DNA of 64,000 nucleotides from NCBI GenBank assembly GCA_965230795.1, contig OZ246020.1:2728001-2792000 (forward strand), given 5' to 3'. Positions within the stretch are counted from its first letter, which is position 1; each line of letters starts with the position of its first letter. The position numbers and the translations under genes were made by a program. This stretch comes from PZPK01 sp965230795 (GTDB taxonomy: Bacteria; Pseudomonadota; Gammaproteobacteria; Pseudomonadales; Oleiphilaceae). Under the pieces are notes generated by a model. That model saw nothing but the letters and a program-made list of their open reading frames with translations. It did no database searches and was not told the DNA's origin. Shown in pieces: positions 19,422 to 28,380 of the stretch.

Positions 19422-20159
19422 TTAAGTTTTTTGACGTGGAGATTCCGGTGGGTAATATCGTTCGGCGAGTTTGTCAGGAGAGGTGCCCAAGGCATAGGCA
19501 AGGCGCAAACGCCACATCAGCAGAATAGTTTTCCATATGCCCTCCCGCTCCCATTTTCTGGCAGCGGTCAGCACCGGCGATTTAAAACGAATGGGGCGGG
19601 CCTGGCGACGCATCCGGGCGCTAAACTCAACATCCTCCATCAAGGCCTGATCAGGAAATCCACCAATAGCATCGAAGGCCTGGCGATGCACAAAAATCGC
19701 CTGATCACCGGTAGCAATGCCGGACAGAGCAGAACGCCAGTTAATAAACCAAGCAATCATCCGAAAGGGCCAGGCAGGGTTATCAAACCGAACATCGAAG
19801 CGTCCCCAAAGCACTTCCGCTCTCTCGCTTGACGATTCCAGCGTGTTGAACAGACCCAAGGCATCGGCTGGCAATCGGGTATCTGCGTGCAGGAAGAGCA
19901 GGCATTTCCCGCTAGCAAGCTTAGCCCCCCGATTCATTTGTCTGGCCCTGCCGGGCTCAGACTGTTCGATACGAAGATTTTCCGCGCCCAGATTTCTGAG
20001 AAGTGTCACCGTTGCATCGGAGCTGCCGCCGTCTACGACGATCAGTTCGACATCCTTTGAATTCAGGACAGCGGCGTTGTCACGATACCAGGCGGCAATC
20101 CCCTCGGCTTCGTTCAGTACCGGAACAATGATGCTTACCGCTTTTACAGACGCGGTCAA
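19422..20159 (-). CDS. TIGR04283-type glycosyltransferase, arsenosugar biosynthesis-associated
   Basis: GT2-family glycosyltransferase of 245 residues. The nucleotide-sugar binding start SIIVPVLNEAEGI, the ELIVVDGGSSDAT motif and the LFLHADTRLP (DxD-like) motif are all present. The later ATGDQAIFVHRQAFDAIGGF and LMEDVEFSARMRRQ segments fit the TIGR04283 subgroup commonly found beside arsS. It starts with TTG at 20159, and this TTG overlaps the arsS stop (TTGA), implying translational coupling. It may attach a sugar to an arsenoribose or act on another product of the pathway; this is unproven. Confidence 0.88.
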   Translation of the reverse strand: MTASVKAVSIIVPVLNEAEGIAAWYRDNAAVLNSKDVELIVVDGGSSDATVTLLRNLGAENLRIEQSEPGRARQMNRGAKLASGKCLLFLHADTRLPADALGLFNTLESSSERAEVLWGRFDVRFDNPAWPFRMIAWFINWRSALSGIATGDQAIFVHRQAFDAIGGFPDQALMEDVEFSARMRRQARPIRFKSPVLTAARKWEREGIWKTILLMWRLRLAYALGTSPDKLAERYYPPESPRQKT

Positions 20160-21148
20160 AGCGCGCCGCCGCAGCTGCTACCCTGTCCCGCGGTACAACC
20201 GTAGCAATGATCTGCCACGACAATGGGTTTTCCACTTATATCATGATTGATCAGCTCCGACAGATGCACGCGTACCTTGTCGCTACCTATCAACCTGGAA
20301 GAACCTTCCATTTCCGGCGAAGTCATTGGCATGTCGAGCATCTGGTTAAAATCGCAATCGTATACATATCCCTGCCAGTCTACGCTGATAATAGATCGAC
20401 ACATGACCGAATGCAGGTTGTCATGGGAATAGGCGCTCTTTAACAGATCCATATAATTTTCAAACTCACCCTTGGAGAGCAGCACACTGCCGAAACGGCT
20501 GATAGGCATATTGGTCATGGTAAACAGATGATCAAACGAAACGTCGAAATGCTCTGCCAGCTCGCGTTTGTAATCCGCCTCCAAGGTATCCTGGGGCGGC
20601 GGCAGAAAGGGACCTCCCGGGTTATACACAAGACTCAGGGCCAGATCAGGATTGCCCTTGCCATAGCCAACTTTGTTCAAGAGATGCAAGGCTTCGATAC
20701 TGCCGTCAAACACGCCCTTTCCCCGTTGCTTATCGACATTGTCCTGGGTATAGCAAGGCAAGGACGCCACCACCTCAACGCCCTGCTCCGCCAGGAAGTC
20801 AGCCATGTCCTCAAAGCCGGGTTCCAGCAGTATGGTCAGGTTACAGCGATCCATAACATGCACACCCCGTTTTCGCGCCGCGATCACCAGCTCCCGAAAA
20901 TGCGGGTTCATTTCCGGCGCTCCGCCTGTCAGGTCCAGAGTCTTGATCTGCTGTGCATCGATATAGTCGAGCAGCACAGCGATATTCTCGGCGTTCATTT
21001 GTTCTTTACGCGTAGGTCCGGCATTGACATGGCAATGGGTGCAACTGAGATTACAGAGGTAGCCAAGGTTGACCTGAAGGGTCTCCAGCTTTCCCCTCCG
21101 TAATGCAGGAAAATCCGTATCGAGTAAATGAGGTCGAGTATCTAGCAT
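20156..21148 (-). CDS. arsS: Arsenosugar biosynthesis radical SAM protein ArsS
   Basis: Radical SAM enzyme proposed to transfer 5'-deoxyadenosyl to dimethylarsenite in arsenosugar synthesis. The radical SAM cluster motif CNLSCTHCHV (CxxxCxxC) lies near residues 32-41, followed by the SAM-site LDLTGGAPEMNPHF. The C-terminal part has the ArsS-typical WQGYVYDCDFNQMLDMP and a second cysteine motif ADHCYGCTAGQGSSCGG (SPASM-like, auxiliary cluster). 330 residues matches the family. It forms a two-gene unit with the downstream TIGR04283 glycosyltransferase. No arsM methyltransferase is present in the window. Confidence 0.93.
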   Translation of the reverse strand: MLDTRPHLLDTDFPALRRGKLETLQVNLGYLCNLSCTHCHVNAGPTRKEQMNAENIAVLLDYIDAQQIKTLDLTGGAPEMNPHFRELVIAARKRGVHVMDRCNLTILLEPGFEDMADFLAEQGVEVVASLPCYTQDNVDKQRGKGVFDGSIEALHLLNKVGYGKGNPDLALSLVYNPGGPFLPPPQDTLEADYKRELAEHFDVSFDHLFTMTNMPISRFGSVLLSKGEFENYMDLLKSAYSHDNLHSVMCRSIISVDWQGYVYDCDFNQMLDMPMTSPEMEGSSRLIGSDKVRVHLSELINHDISGKPIVVADHCYGCTAGQGSSCGGAL

Positions 21149-21326
21149 AAAGCCCTAATCGTCTGAGTGATGATAAATAACGGTCACCCCCTATACATCG
21201 CAAAAACACAGGGGACAGGATGTAAACAAGTATGACACGAAGATGAGCAAATTGTTCCTTCAGGATATTTAGCTATGCTTATAAGGCAAGAAGCAAATAC
21301 ACCTTGCATAGAGGAATCTTTTCCCA

Positions 21327-22106
21327 ATGCGAAACGCCTTCATTAAAACCAGCATAGTCCTGTTTTTGAGCAGCTGTTTTCTGAGTGTGTTCGCCAGGGC
21401 TGCTCCGCCAAAACTCAATTATCTGGTGGTCAAAGATCTCGCCGTGCCGTTTCAGATTTCGGAAGGAGATCAATCCAAGGGCGGCATTGTCTCGGACATC
21501 GTTGAAGCCATTGCCGAAGACGCAGAGTTTCAGCTTCATCCCATTGTTGGTTCAACGGATCGCGTCTATCGTCTGATCAAAGAAGCTGCCACCTCTCCCT
21601 GGATCGCTTACGATGCCAAAGTCTGGAATGCCCTGAGTCCCAACGGGGAAATCCTCGAGGAGCCGGTATTCGAAGTCACCCATTCCATGGCGACCTGCAA
21701 TATGAGCATTCCGGAAATTCATAGTTCCGAACGCCTGTTTGGCTACAACATCGCCATCCTCAAAACCTTTAACTATCCGGAATTGCGAAAGCTGGAGAAA
21801 GATAATCAAATCACACTGACACCCGTGCGCAATTACCGGCAGGGTTTTGCGCTCACCGAATATCACCGTGCTGACGGCTTTGTGGAAATGAGCATGCGAC
21901 TGCATTACAACCGCAAAGCCTTGCAGGTCGATGCTGAATGTTTGCGCTTTTTGGACGTCAGCGCTTTGATAGAGCCTTATTTTATTTTCCTCTCGGTGAA
22001 CAAGGACATGCCGGCGCATATGAAAAACCTGATTCTGGAGAGCCTCAGAAAACACAAGGCTTCGGGTAGGGTCAATCAAATCGTCAAACGCTATACAGGG
22101 CATTGA
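21327..22106 (+). CDS. Periplasmic solute-binding domain protein, orphan
   Basis: A 259-residue exported protein: signal peptide (IKTSIVLFLSSCFLSVFARA), then a family-3 type solute-binding fold (LNYLVVKDLAVPFQISEG at the start, KGGIVSDIVEAIAEDAEF). No permease or ATPase lies beside it. Its C-terminus (ESLRKHKASGRVNQIVKRY) resembles the other orphan binding proteins in this window. Divergent from arsS and upstream of mtnB, but whether it belongs to the mtn operon (53-bp gap) is unclear. The ligand is unknown. Confidence 0.82.
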   Translation: MRNAFIKTSIVLFLSSCFLSVFARAAPPKLNYLVVKDLAVPFQISEGDQSKGGIVSDIVEAIAEDAEFQLHPIVGSTDRVYRLIKEAATSPWIAYDAKVWNALSPNGEILEEPVFEVTHSMATCNMSIPEIHSSERLFGYNIAILKTFNYPELRKLEKDNQITLTPVRNYRQGFALTEYHRADGFVEMSMRLHYNRKALQVDAECLRFLDVSALIEPYFIFLSVNKDMPAHMKNLILESLRKHKASGRVNQIVKRYTGH

Positions 22107-22159
22107 GCAAGCGTTATTCTAGCGGCTCGCTAGGTCTAAACTATCTCCGACTCTTTTCT

Positions 22160-22777
22160 ATGAATGCGCACTGCTCAGATCTGGTTCAAGTGATTCACTG
22201 GATCAACGCCAATGGCTGGAGCCCTGCTACCAGCACCAATTACTCCATGAGACATCCGGAAAATCCGGAGCTCTGTTACGTATCCCGTTCGGGCGTTGAT
22301 AAATCCACCTTCAAGGAAAGCGACTTCATTCTGATGGACCTGCAGGGCCACCAGGTTGATCAGGAACATTTGCAAAAAGCATCAGCGGAAACCGCCCTGC
22401 ATCTGACCCTGTTACAACGCAGCGATTGCAGCGTCGTGCTACATACCCATTCGCTGGCTGACACCCTGCTGTCGCGGAAACATGGTGCGCATGGACACAT
22501 CGAACTGGCAGGCTATGAACTGCTCAAAGGCCTCAGGAATATCGATACCCACGACACTCGCGTTCAAGTCCCGATTCTGCCCAATACCCAGGACATTGAG
22601 TCCATGAGCGAGGATCTAAAACAGCTCCTGGCTGATGCAAGCTTAAATTCAGGTTTTCTGATAGAAAGCCACGGTTTTTACACCTGGGGTCGATCACTCG
22701 CCGAAGCGAAACGGCATCTTGAGGTGTTTCAATTTCTGTTTCAGTGCGAATGGGACATGCAACGAGTTATCCGGTAA
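22160..22777 (+). CDS. mtnB: Methylthioribulose-1-phosphate dehydratase
   Basis: Class II aldolase-fold zinc enzyme of the methionine salvage pathway, dehydrating 5-methylthioribulose-1-phosphate. The 205 residues include NANGWSPATSTNYSMR near the N-terminus, the metal-binding VVLHTHSLADT and the C-terminal ESHGFYTWGRSLAEAKRHLE, all typical of MtnB. I choose the ATG at 22160 (MNAHCSDLVQVIHWIN) rather than a longer frame from 22103 that overlaps the previous gene. It is followed by mtnD and mtnC, confirming the pathway. Confidence 0.94.
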   Translation: MNAHCSDLVQVIHWINANGWSPATSTNYSMRHPENPELCYVSRSGVDKSTFKESDFILMDLQGHQVDQEHLQKASAETALHLTLLQRSDCSVVLHTHSLADTLLSRKHGAHGHIELAGYELLKGLRNIDTHDTRVQVPILPNTQDIESMSEDLKQLLADASLNSGFLIESHGFYTWGRSLAEAKRHLEVFQFLFQCEWDMQRVIR

Positions 22778-22841
22778 GCGCGCTCTCCTACTGGTGCAGC
22801 TTTTATCGATCATCGCTTAATAGACTTTCAGGACATTCAAC

Positions 22842-23363
22842 ATGGCAATACTCACTATCCCCGACGAGAACCGGCGCATCGAAGATCCGGAGCAGATCAA
22901 ACAGTTTCTGGCGGAGTTGGGCGTGTTATTTGAACAATGGGAAACACCGGCCACATTGTCTCAGCAAGCGAACGAGGACGAAATTCTCGATGCCTACGAA
23001 TCGGTACTGACTCCCTACATGAAAAGACATGGCTACGAGGTGGCAGACGTCGTCAATATCCATCCGGACATTGAAAACTATCCTGCCATTCGCGAAAAGT
23101 TTCTTGCCGAACACACTCATTCCGAAGATGAGGTGCGCTTTTTCGTCGATGGCGAGGGTTTGTTCTGGTTCAACATGGCGGGCGCACCGGTGTTCAGCCT
23201 GCTGTGTCAAAAAGGTGATTTGATATCCGTTCCAAAGAACACGCCGCATTGGTTTGACGCCGGCGCCGAAAAGCCCAATGTTAAGGCTATTCGAATTTTT
23301 ATCGATCCGGCGGGATGGGTGCCTCATTACACGGGGTCGGGAACGGAGCAGCGTTACCTATGA
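22842..23363 (+). CDS. mtnD: Acireductone dioxygenase
   Basis: Cupin-fold metal dioxygenase that converts acireductone to the keto acid precursor of methionine plus formate (Fe form). The metal ligands are visible in EHTHSEDEVRFFVDGEGLFW (HxH...E) and in PHWFDAG (last His). At 173 residues it is the normal size. It lies 64 bp after mtnB, and its stop overlaps the mtnC start by 4 bp. Confidence 0.96.
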   Translation: MAILTIPDENRRIEDPEQIKQFLAELGVLFEQWETPATLSQQANEDEILDAYESVLTPYMKRHGYEVADVVNIHPDIENYPAIREKFLAEHTHSEDEVRFFVDGEGLFWFNMAGAPVFSLLCQKGDLISVPKNTPHWFDAGAEKPNVKAIRIFIDPAGWVPHYTGSGTEQRYL

Positions 23364-24076
23364 TTCAGGCCATTGTCACCGACATCGAAGGCACAACCAC
23401 TTCCGTCGCCTTCGTCTACGATGTGCTGTTTCCCTATTTTTCCGAAAAACTCGCCGAATTACCCAAGCTGAAAGACCAGCCTGAGGTTGCAGCCTGCTTT
23501 GAATCCATCAAAGCTCAGCTGAGTAAAGGCGCGCATGCCGATCCCAGTGACAGCGATGTACTGCAACAACTGCAAGAGTGGATAGACGCCGACAAGAAAG
23601 AGACCGCTCTGAAAACCCTTCAGGGCATTGTCTGGAAACATGCCTACGAACAAGGTGAGATCAAGGGGCACGTCTACGATGATGTACCAGGCGCACTAAA
23701 GCAATGGCAGCAGGAAGGCATAACACTGGCGGTGTATTCTTCCGGTTCTGTTGCCGCACAAAAGTTGTTATTTTCCTACTCTGAGCACGGCGACTTGAGC
23801 CCCTGCTTTACTTATTACTTCGATACCAACATAGGTCACAAACGTGAATCCGCGTCCTATCGAAACATCCAGCAAACACTGGAGCTGCCCGCAGACACAA
23901 TTCTGTTCCTCTCAGATATTGAAGCCGAATTGGATGCCGCCCGTGAAGCAGGCTTCCAGACCCTGCAGCTGTTGCGGCCGGGCAATGAGAAATCCCAGCG
24001 TCACCCGGGCGTTGAGAATTTTTCTACCATCGATCTCAGGCCCTACGAATCCACACCCAAGTCCACAGCCGAATAA
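23360..24076 (+). CDS. mtnC: Enolase-phosphatase E1
   Basis: HAD-family bifunctional enolase and phosphatase producing acireductone, the substrate of MtnD. Motif I is DIEGTTTS (residues 7-14), motif II YSSGSVAAQK, and motif III/IV LSDIEAELDAAREAG. I take the ATG at 23360 (MIQAIVTDIEGTT), which overlaps the mtnD stop (ATGA), instead of an upstream in-frame start at 23315 inside mtnD. 238 residues, standard length. Confidence 0.96.
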   Translation: MIQAIVTDIEGTTTSVAFVYDVLFPYFSEKLAELPKLKDQPEVAACFESIKAQLSKGAHADPSDSDVLQQLQEWIDADKKETALKTLQGIVWKHAYEQGEIKGHVYDDVPGALKQWQQEGITLAVYSSGSVAAQKLLFSYSEHGDLSPCFTYYFDTNIGHKRESASYRNIQQTLELPADTILFLSDIEAELDAAREAGFQTLQLLRPGNEKSQRHPGVENFSTIDLRPYESTPKSTAE

Positions 24077-24088
24077 AAAGGAGCACAC

Positions 24089-25000
24089 ATGAAGTTCGAC
24101 AATATTCTCGAAGCCATTGGCAATACCCCCCATATTCGCATCAACCACTTATTCCGCGATGACATTGAAGTCTGGATGAAAGTGGAGCGCTTCAACCCGG
24201 GCGGGAGCATCAAAGACCGTATCGGCCTGGCAATGATTGAGGCTGCCGAACGCGACGGCCTGTTAAAACCGGGCACGGTCATTATTGAGCCCACATCCGG
24301 CAACACCGGGATCGCTCTGGCACAGGCGGCGGCGGTGAAAGGCTACCGTCTGATCCTCACCATGCCTGAGTCCATGTCAATTGAACGTCGCAAATACATG
24401 AAGGCACTGGGCGCCGAGCTGGAACTGACGCCAAAGGAAAAAGGCATGGGCGGTGCCATTGAGAAAGCCAAAGAACTCGCCGAAAGCATCGCTGACAGCT
24501 GGATCCCCCAGCAGTTCGAGAATCCTGCCAACGTGGTGGTACATCGGGAAACCACGGCACAGGAAATCCTCAGGGATTTTCCCGACGGTCTGGATTACAT
24601 GATCACAGGCGTTGGCACCGGCGGTCATATTACCGGTTGTGCGGAGGTACTATCGGAAGCCTACAGCAACTTGCAAACCTTCGCCGTTGAGCCGGAGAAA
24701 TCCCCCGTCATCAGCGGTGGGGAAAAAGGACTGCATCGACTTCAAGGCATTGGCGCGGGCTTTATTCCCGGCGTATTGAATACCGACATCCTGAGCGGAA
24801 CCATTCAGGTGTCTGAGGAAGATTCCTTCGATATGGCCAGACAATGCGCACAGAAAGAAGGCATATTTGTCGGTATTTCTTCTGGCGCGACCCTGGCTGC
24901 CGTGAAACAAAAGCAGGATGACATGCCAGCGGGCAGCAAAGTCCTGATCTTCAGTTACGATACCGGCGAGCGCTATCTGTCCATCGAAGATCTGTTCTAA
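24089..25000 (+). CDS. cysK: Cysteine synthase A-type (O-acetylserine sulfhydrylase)
   Basis: PLP enzyme making cysteine from O-acetylserine and sulfide. The PLP lysine lies in FNPGGSIKDRIG (about residue 41), the phosphate-binding loop is TSGNTGIALAQAAAVKG, and a later VGTGGHITGCAEVL motif fits the fold. 303 residues. It begins 12 bp after mtnC with ggag upstream, so it appears to be the last gene of the mtn operon, joining sulfur amino-acid salvage and synthesis. A CysK/CysM-like paralogue with another sulfur donor cannot be excluded. Confidence 0.9.
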   Translation: MKFDNILEAIGNTPHIRINHLFRDDIEVWMKVERFNPGGSIKDRIGLAMIEAAERDGLLKPGTVIIEPTSGNTGIALAQAAAVKGYRLILTMPESMSIERRKYMKALGAELELTPKEKGMGGAIEKAKELAESIADSWIPQQFENPANVVVHRETTAQEILRDFPDGLDYMITGVGTGGHITGCAEVLSEAYSNLQTFAVEPEKSPVISGGEKGLHRLQGIGAGFIPGVLNTDILSGTIQVSEEDSFDMARQCAQKEGIFVGISSGATLAAVKQKQDDMPAGSKVLIFSYDTGERYLSIEDLF

Positions 25001-25011
25001 ATCGCTCCATC

Positions 25012-25041
25012 AATGAGACTCCGAACGGAGTCTCATTGTTT
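25012..25041. terminator. Bidirectional terminator between cysK and the AraC gene
   Basis: An 11-bp perfect stem (aatgagactcc with ggagtctcatt, 25012-25022 and 25027-25037, GAAC loop) followed by gtttt on the plus strand and preceded by an A-poor stretch on the other. It lies just after the cysK stop and overlaps the end of the convergent AraC-type gene. It should serve cysK best. Confidence 0.8.
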
Positions 25042-26070
25042 TCTGAAATCCGAAGGCCGGCAGTCCATCCAGCGGCGAAATACCCGAGAGAAGTTGGAGG
25101 TATCCTGAAAACCCAGTCGTTCCGCAATCTGTTCAATAGCCATGGCAGAGTTATGCAGGTACCAGCAGGCCAGCTCCTTCCTGACTTCATCCAGCAACTG
25201 TTGATAGTGGCAACCCTCGGCTTTGAGGTGACGTATCAGGGTACGCTCCGACATGTTGAACATACCGGCAAAGCCCTGCAGGGTTGGATATGGCGGACCG
25301 CATTCGAATAGACGACGCTTGATGCGTTCGGACAGATCCCCACCCTGGCTGGTTTTTTTCAGTAGCTGCTCACATTCACGAATGGCATTGCGGTAAGCAA
25401 ATTCATCAGCAGTCAGACAGTGGATATCCAGCGCCGTTCTCGGCAAATCCACCTGACACAGTTCCGCACCGAACTCAAAGGTAATTTCCGGATAACGAAA
25501 GCGATACAAGCGGGACCATTCGGGTTCTTCAAAAGGAAATCGCACACGTATATCTTCCAACATACGTGATGAGGTTTTGTTGAGCATATCCTGAAACGAG
25601 CCCAGCAACATGGCCTGGATAAACTCCCTAAGCTCTGCGGTGTCCACCGTTTCGATCAGATTGAATAGGGCGCGATCGCCCTGCTCATCCAGTTCAAATG
25701 TGTACAGGGAAATGCGTGTCGGCATCGCCCATTCCACCAGCTGAAAGGCTTCACGCACGGTAGGGGCAGCGAGCGCTCCGTAACCCAAAGGCCCGTGGGA
25801 TGACACCTGGATGATGGATGAAATTTCGAGCCCGATCCAGGGGCATTCAGTCAGCTCAATCGCCCGCAAACTCAGGCGCCGAAACTGATCGAAATTAATA
25901 AAGCGCTGAGCCTCCAGCAGCTGGTCCCAGCTCAAACTGTTTCCCACAAACAGCTCATCAAGCTTGTAGCCCTTGTTGCGCATATGCGCGCACAGCAATC
26001 TGGGATAGGCCGGATGAATGGAAGGTTGCAACCATTGGGTACGAACTGCACTGTCTTCGCTGCTTGGCAT
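25033..26070 (-). CDS. AraC family regulator divergent from alkB (AlkR-like)
   Basis: A 345-residue regulator with an N-terminal arabinose-binding-like domain (LDELFVGNSLSWDQLLEAQR, GPLGYGALAAPTVREAFQL) and a C-terminal AraC double HTH (LQGFAGMFNMSERTLIRHL and IEQIAERLGFQDTSNFSRVF). It is transcribed away from alkB across 233 bp, the arrangement of the AraC/XylS-type AlkR and alkM in Acinetobacter. Alkane-responsive activation of alkB is therefore a reasonable inference. Confidence 0.92.
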   Translation of the reverse strand: MPSSEDSAVRTQWLQPSIHPAYPRLLCAHMRNKGYKLDELFVGNSLSWDQLLEAQRFINFDQFRRLSLRAIELTECPWIGLEISSIIQVSSHGPLGYGALAAPTVREAFQLVEWAMPTRISLYTFELDEQGDRALFNLIETVDTAELREFIQAMLLGSFQDMLNKTSSRMLEDIRVRFPFEEPEWSRLYRFRYPEITFEFGAELCQVDLPRTALDIHCLTADEFAYRNAIRECEQLLKKTSQGGDLSERIKRRLFECGPPYPTLQGFAGMFNMSERTLIRHLKAEGCHYQQLLDEVRKELACWYLHNSAMAIEQIAERLGFQDTSNFSRVFRRWMDCRPSDFRKQ

Positions 26071-26195
26071 TGGGAGCCTCTGATTCAGGGTTTTAGACTC
26101 AAGGCGTTTCTGGCAATAAATGACGATAGCTACTCTGACAGCCGTATTTGAATGTGTAACAGCGAGCTCAATTCGTCAAATACTCCATTTTTTAT

Positions 26196-26208
26196 GTCAC
26201 TTTATGAC
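26196..26208. promoter_or_regulatory. Candidate operator in the alkB promoter region
   Basis: A short inverted repeat gtca-cttta-tgac lies about 95 bp upstream of the alkB start. Additional tgac/gtca half-sites occur in the same intergenic region. It could be a regulator site, but the motif is short and the binding sequence of this AraC protein is unknown. Confidence 0.25.
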
Positions 26209-26303
26209 GACTACTTGCCAGTTTCAACGGTTATTTTTTATTCATACTCTGTATTTAATTACGCTCAGAGAAAAACAAAAACTGAAATACACAGGAGCCT
26301 GAT

Positions 26304-27506
26304 ATGAGTAATGCCGGTACTTTCATCGCTGATAACGGTGATGTTTACGTCGACAAGAAACGCCACATGTGGCTGGTGTCTTTAATGATTCCGGCTATGG
26401 CGGTTGCGGGACCATTGCTGTTTATCGAAACCGGAAGCGAGTTATGGCTCTGGGCGTTTATCGTCATGTGGTATGTGGCCTTCCCCATCGTCGATTTCTT
26501 TATGGGCGAAGACACCAGTAACCCGCCCGAGTCTGTCGTCCCCAAACTTGAGGCCGACCCCTACTACCGTTATATCACCATGCTTCACGTGCCCATCGTG
26601 ATCGCTACCTTTATTTTCTGCGGCTGGTTTGTTGCCAGTTATGATATGAGCGTTGGGGGTTATATCGCGACAGCTCTGGTAGCTGGCTACATCGGCGGAC
26701 ACGGCCTCAACATCGGTCATGAGCTGGGTCACAAGAAAAACAAGATCGACCAATGGATGGCCAAGATTGTGCTGGCTCCCGCCGCCTATGGTCATTTTTT
26801 TATCGAGCATAATCGCGGCCACCATAAACACGTGGCAACCCCCGAAGATCCCGCCTCATCCAAAATGGGGGAAAACATCTACCGCTTTGCACTACGTGAA
26901 CTGCCCGGAGCAATCTATCGCGCATTCTTTATTGAGCGTGATCGCTTGCGCAAAGAAGGCAAATCACCCTGGAGTCTGAACAATGAATTTCTGCAGACCA
27001 TGAGCATGACCATTGGTGCCTACGTTGCCATGGGACTGTGGCTGGGCCCGGAAGTCGTCCCCTATCTGATTCTTTCCGCCTTCTGGTCCATGTGGCAACT
27101 GACGTCAGCGAACTATGTTGAGCACTACGGACTGCTACGTAAGAAACTTCCGAGCGGCCGTTATGAACGTCCACAACCTCACCACAGCTGGAACAGCAAC
27201 CATATCTTTTCCAACTGGGCCCTGTTTCACCTGCAGCGTCACTCCGACCACCATGCCAATGCCACTCGCAGCTACCAGTCGCTACGCCACTTCGATAACC
27301 TGCCATCCTTTCCCAACGGTTATTTTGGCATGTTCCCGGTCGCCTATATTCCCTGGCTCTGGTTCAAGGTGATGGACAAACGGCTTATCGATGTAACCGG
27401 CGGTGATATCAACAAGATCAACATATTGCCTTCCAAAAAGCAGCAGCTGATTGAGAAGTACGGATTACATGAAGGCAGCGAAAACGAGGCACCTTTAGCA
27501 GCATAA
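26304..27506 (+). CDS. alkB: Alkane 1-monooxygenase
   Basis: Integral-membrane di-iron hydroxylase that converts medium/long n-alkanes to 1-alkanols. The 400 residues carry the histidine boxes of AlkB: HELGHKK (139-145), EHNRGHHKH (168-176) and LQRHSDHHANATRSYQ (about 310-325), plus the AlkB-specific NYVEHYGLLR motif. Six transmembrane helices are apparent in the N-terminal two-thirds. A clear ribosome site (aggag) precedes the ATG at 26304. Rubredoxin and rubredoxin reductase are not adjacent, so electron transfer partners must be elsewhere. Confidence 0.97.
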   Translation: MSNAGTFIADNGDVYVDKKRHMWLVSLMIPAMAVAGPLLFIETGSELWLWAFIVMWYVAFPIVDFFMGEDTSNPPESVVPKLEADPYYRYITMLHVPIVIATFIFCGWFVASYDMSVGGYIATALVAGYIGGHGLNIGHELGHKKNKIDQWMAKIVLAPAAYGHFFIEHNRGHHKHVATPEDPASSKMGENIYRFALRELPGAIYRAFFIERDRLRKEGKSPWSLNNEFLQTMSMTIGAYVAMGLWLGPEVVPYLILSAFWSMWQLTSANYVEHYGLLRKKLPSGRYERPQPHHSWNSNHIFSNWALFHLQRHSDHHANATRSYQSLRHFDNLPSFPNGYFGMFPVAYIPWLWFKVMDKRLIDVTGGDINKINILPSKKQQLIEKYGLHEGSENEAPLAA

Positions 27507-27517
27507 AACCCTCAGGC

Positions 27518-27564
27518 CTGTGGATGTCTTTGGAATCAATTCCCGAGACACCCACAGTTTTTTT
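27518..27564 (+). terminator. Rho-independent terminator of alkB
   Basis: ctgtggatgtct (27518-27529) pairs with agacacccacag (27546-27557) with one mismatch, followed directly by a run of seven T. It lies 12 bp after the alkB stop. Confidence 0.85.
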
Positions 27565-27666
27565 ATCGGATACCCTTTTCTTCCGCATCCCGGCCTTCCC
27601 TTTCCTTTCACTTGCGTTAACATACCTTCCTCAAAACATGGATCCAAACACGCAACAGGGAACCCT

Positions 27667-28200
27667 ATGAACGCAGTACCGCTTTCTGTCCTTAAATCTC
27701 TATCCTTTATTACCCTACTGTCTTTTGTTTGCGCCTGCGGAGGCGGCTCTGGAGATGAAGATTCCTTGCGGAGTTCAACCGATTCCAATGTCGCCCGTTC
27801 AGGCGAAGTCAGCGCCAGTTTCAATGAAGACGATGCCGATCTGGTGAATGATGGCGTCACCTCCGGTCTATTCTGGGGCGGCAACATCGCCAGTGATTTT
27901 GTACAGATTGATTTTGGTGAGCTTAAAAGCGTTTCGTCCGTTCGCGTTTTTACCAACGCAACTGGCTTCGATTCCATGAACCCGGACAAATGGATTGAAT
28001 TATCAGAAGACGGTTTGAACTGGATGACCACTGCCCAGCCCGCGGATGGTGATTTAGCCTGTGGCACCTATTCCAGCGATGCGGATTCCATCTATTGTGA
28101 ACTGGCCACGCGCTTTGACGCCCAATATATCCGCTTCCGCCTTTCGGCAGTGAGTCCGGGCACCATCAGAGTCTATGAAATGGTAGTATCGGGACGCTGA
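27667..28200 (+). CDS. Lipoprotein with discoidin-like (F5/8 type C) domain
   Basis: A 177-residue predicted lipoprotein: signal peptide with lipobox FVCAC (Cys about residue 24) followed by a Gly/Ser/Asp/Glu linker. The rest resembles a single F5/8 type C-like beta-sandwich: LVNDGVTSGLFWGG, VQIDFGELKSVSSVRVF, WIELSEDGLNWM and QYIRFRLSAV. Such domains bind glycans or surfaces. The ATG at 27667 is chosen because it starts the signal peptide; a longer frame from 27520 runs through the alkB terminator. Downstream is the tRNA-head repeat array. Confidence 0.78.
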   Translation: MNAVPLSVLKSLSFITLLSFVCACGGGSGDEDSLRSSTDSNVARSGEVSASFNEDDADLVNDGVTSGLFWGGNIASDFVQIDFGELKSVSSVRVFTNATGFDSMNPDKWIELSEDGLNWMTTAQPADGDLACGTYSSDADSIYCELATRFDAQYIRFRLSAVSPGTIRVYEMVVSGR

Positions 28201-28380
28201 GCATAGCGCTCTTGAGAAGCTGCAAGCGGACGGCTATCATGTCGCCCGTTTGCGAATCAGACCTAACCTGCCCAACATTCAGCTGGGTGGAACCGGAGAT
28301 AGCGGAAGCGAAGCTTTCGTCTGGTTGAAGTAGAACGTTTTAACCGAAGAAGAAGTCCAGATGACCGGCTTATCTGGCTG

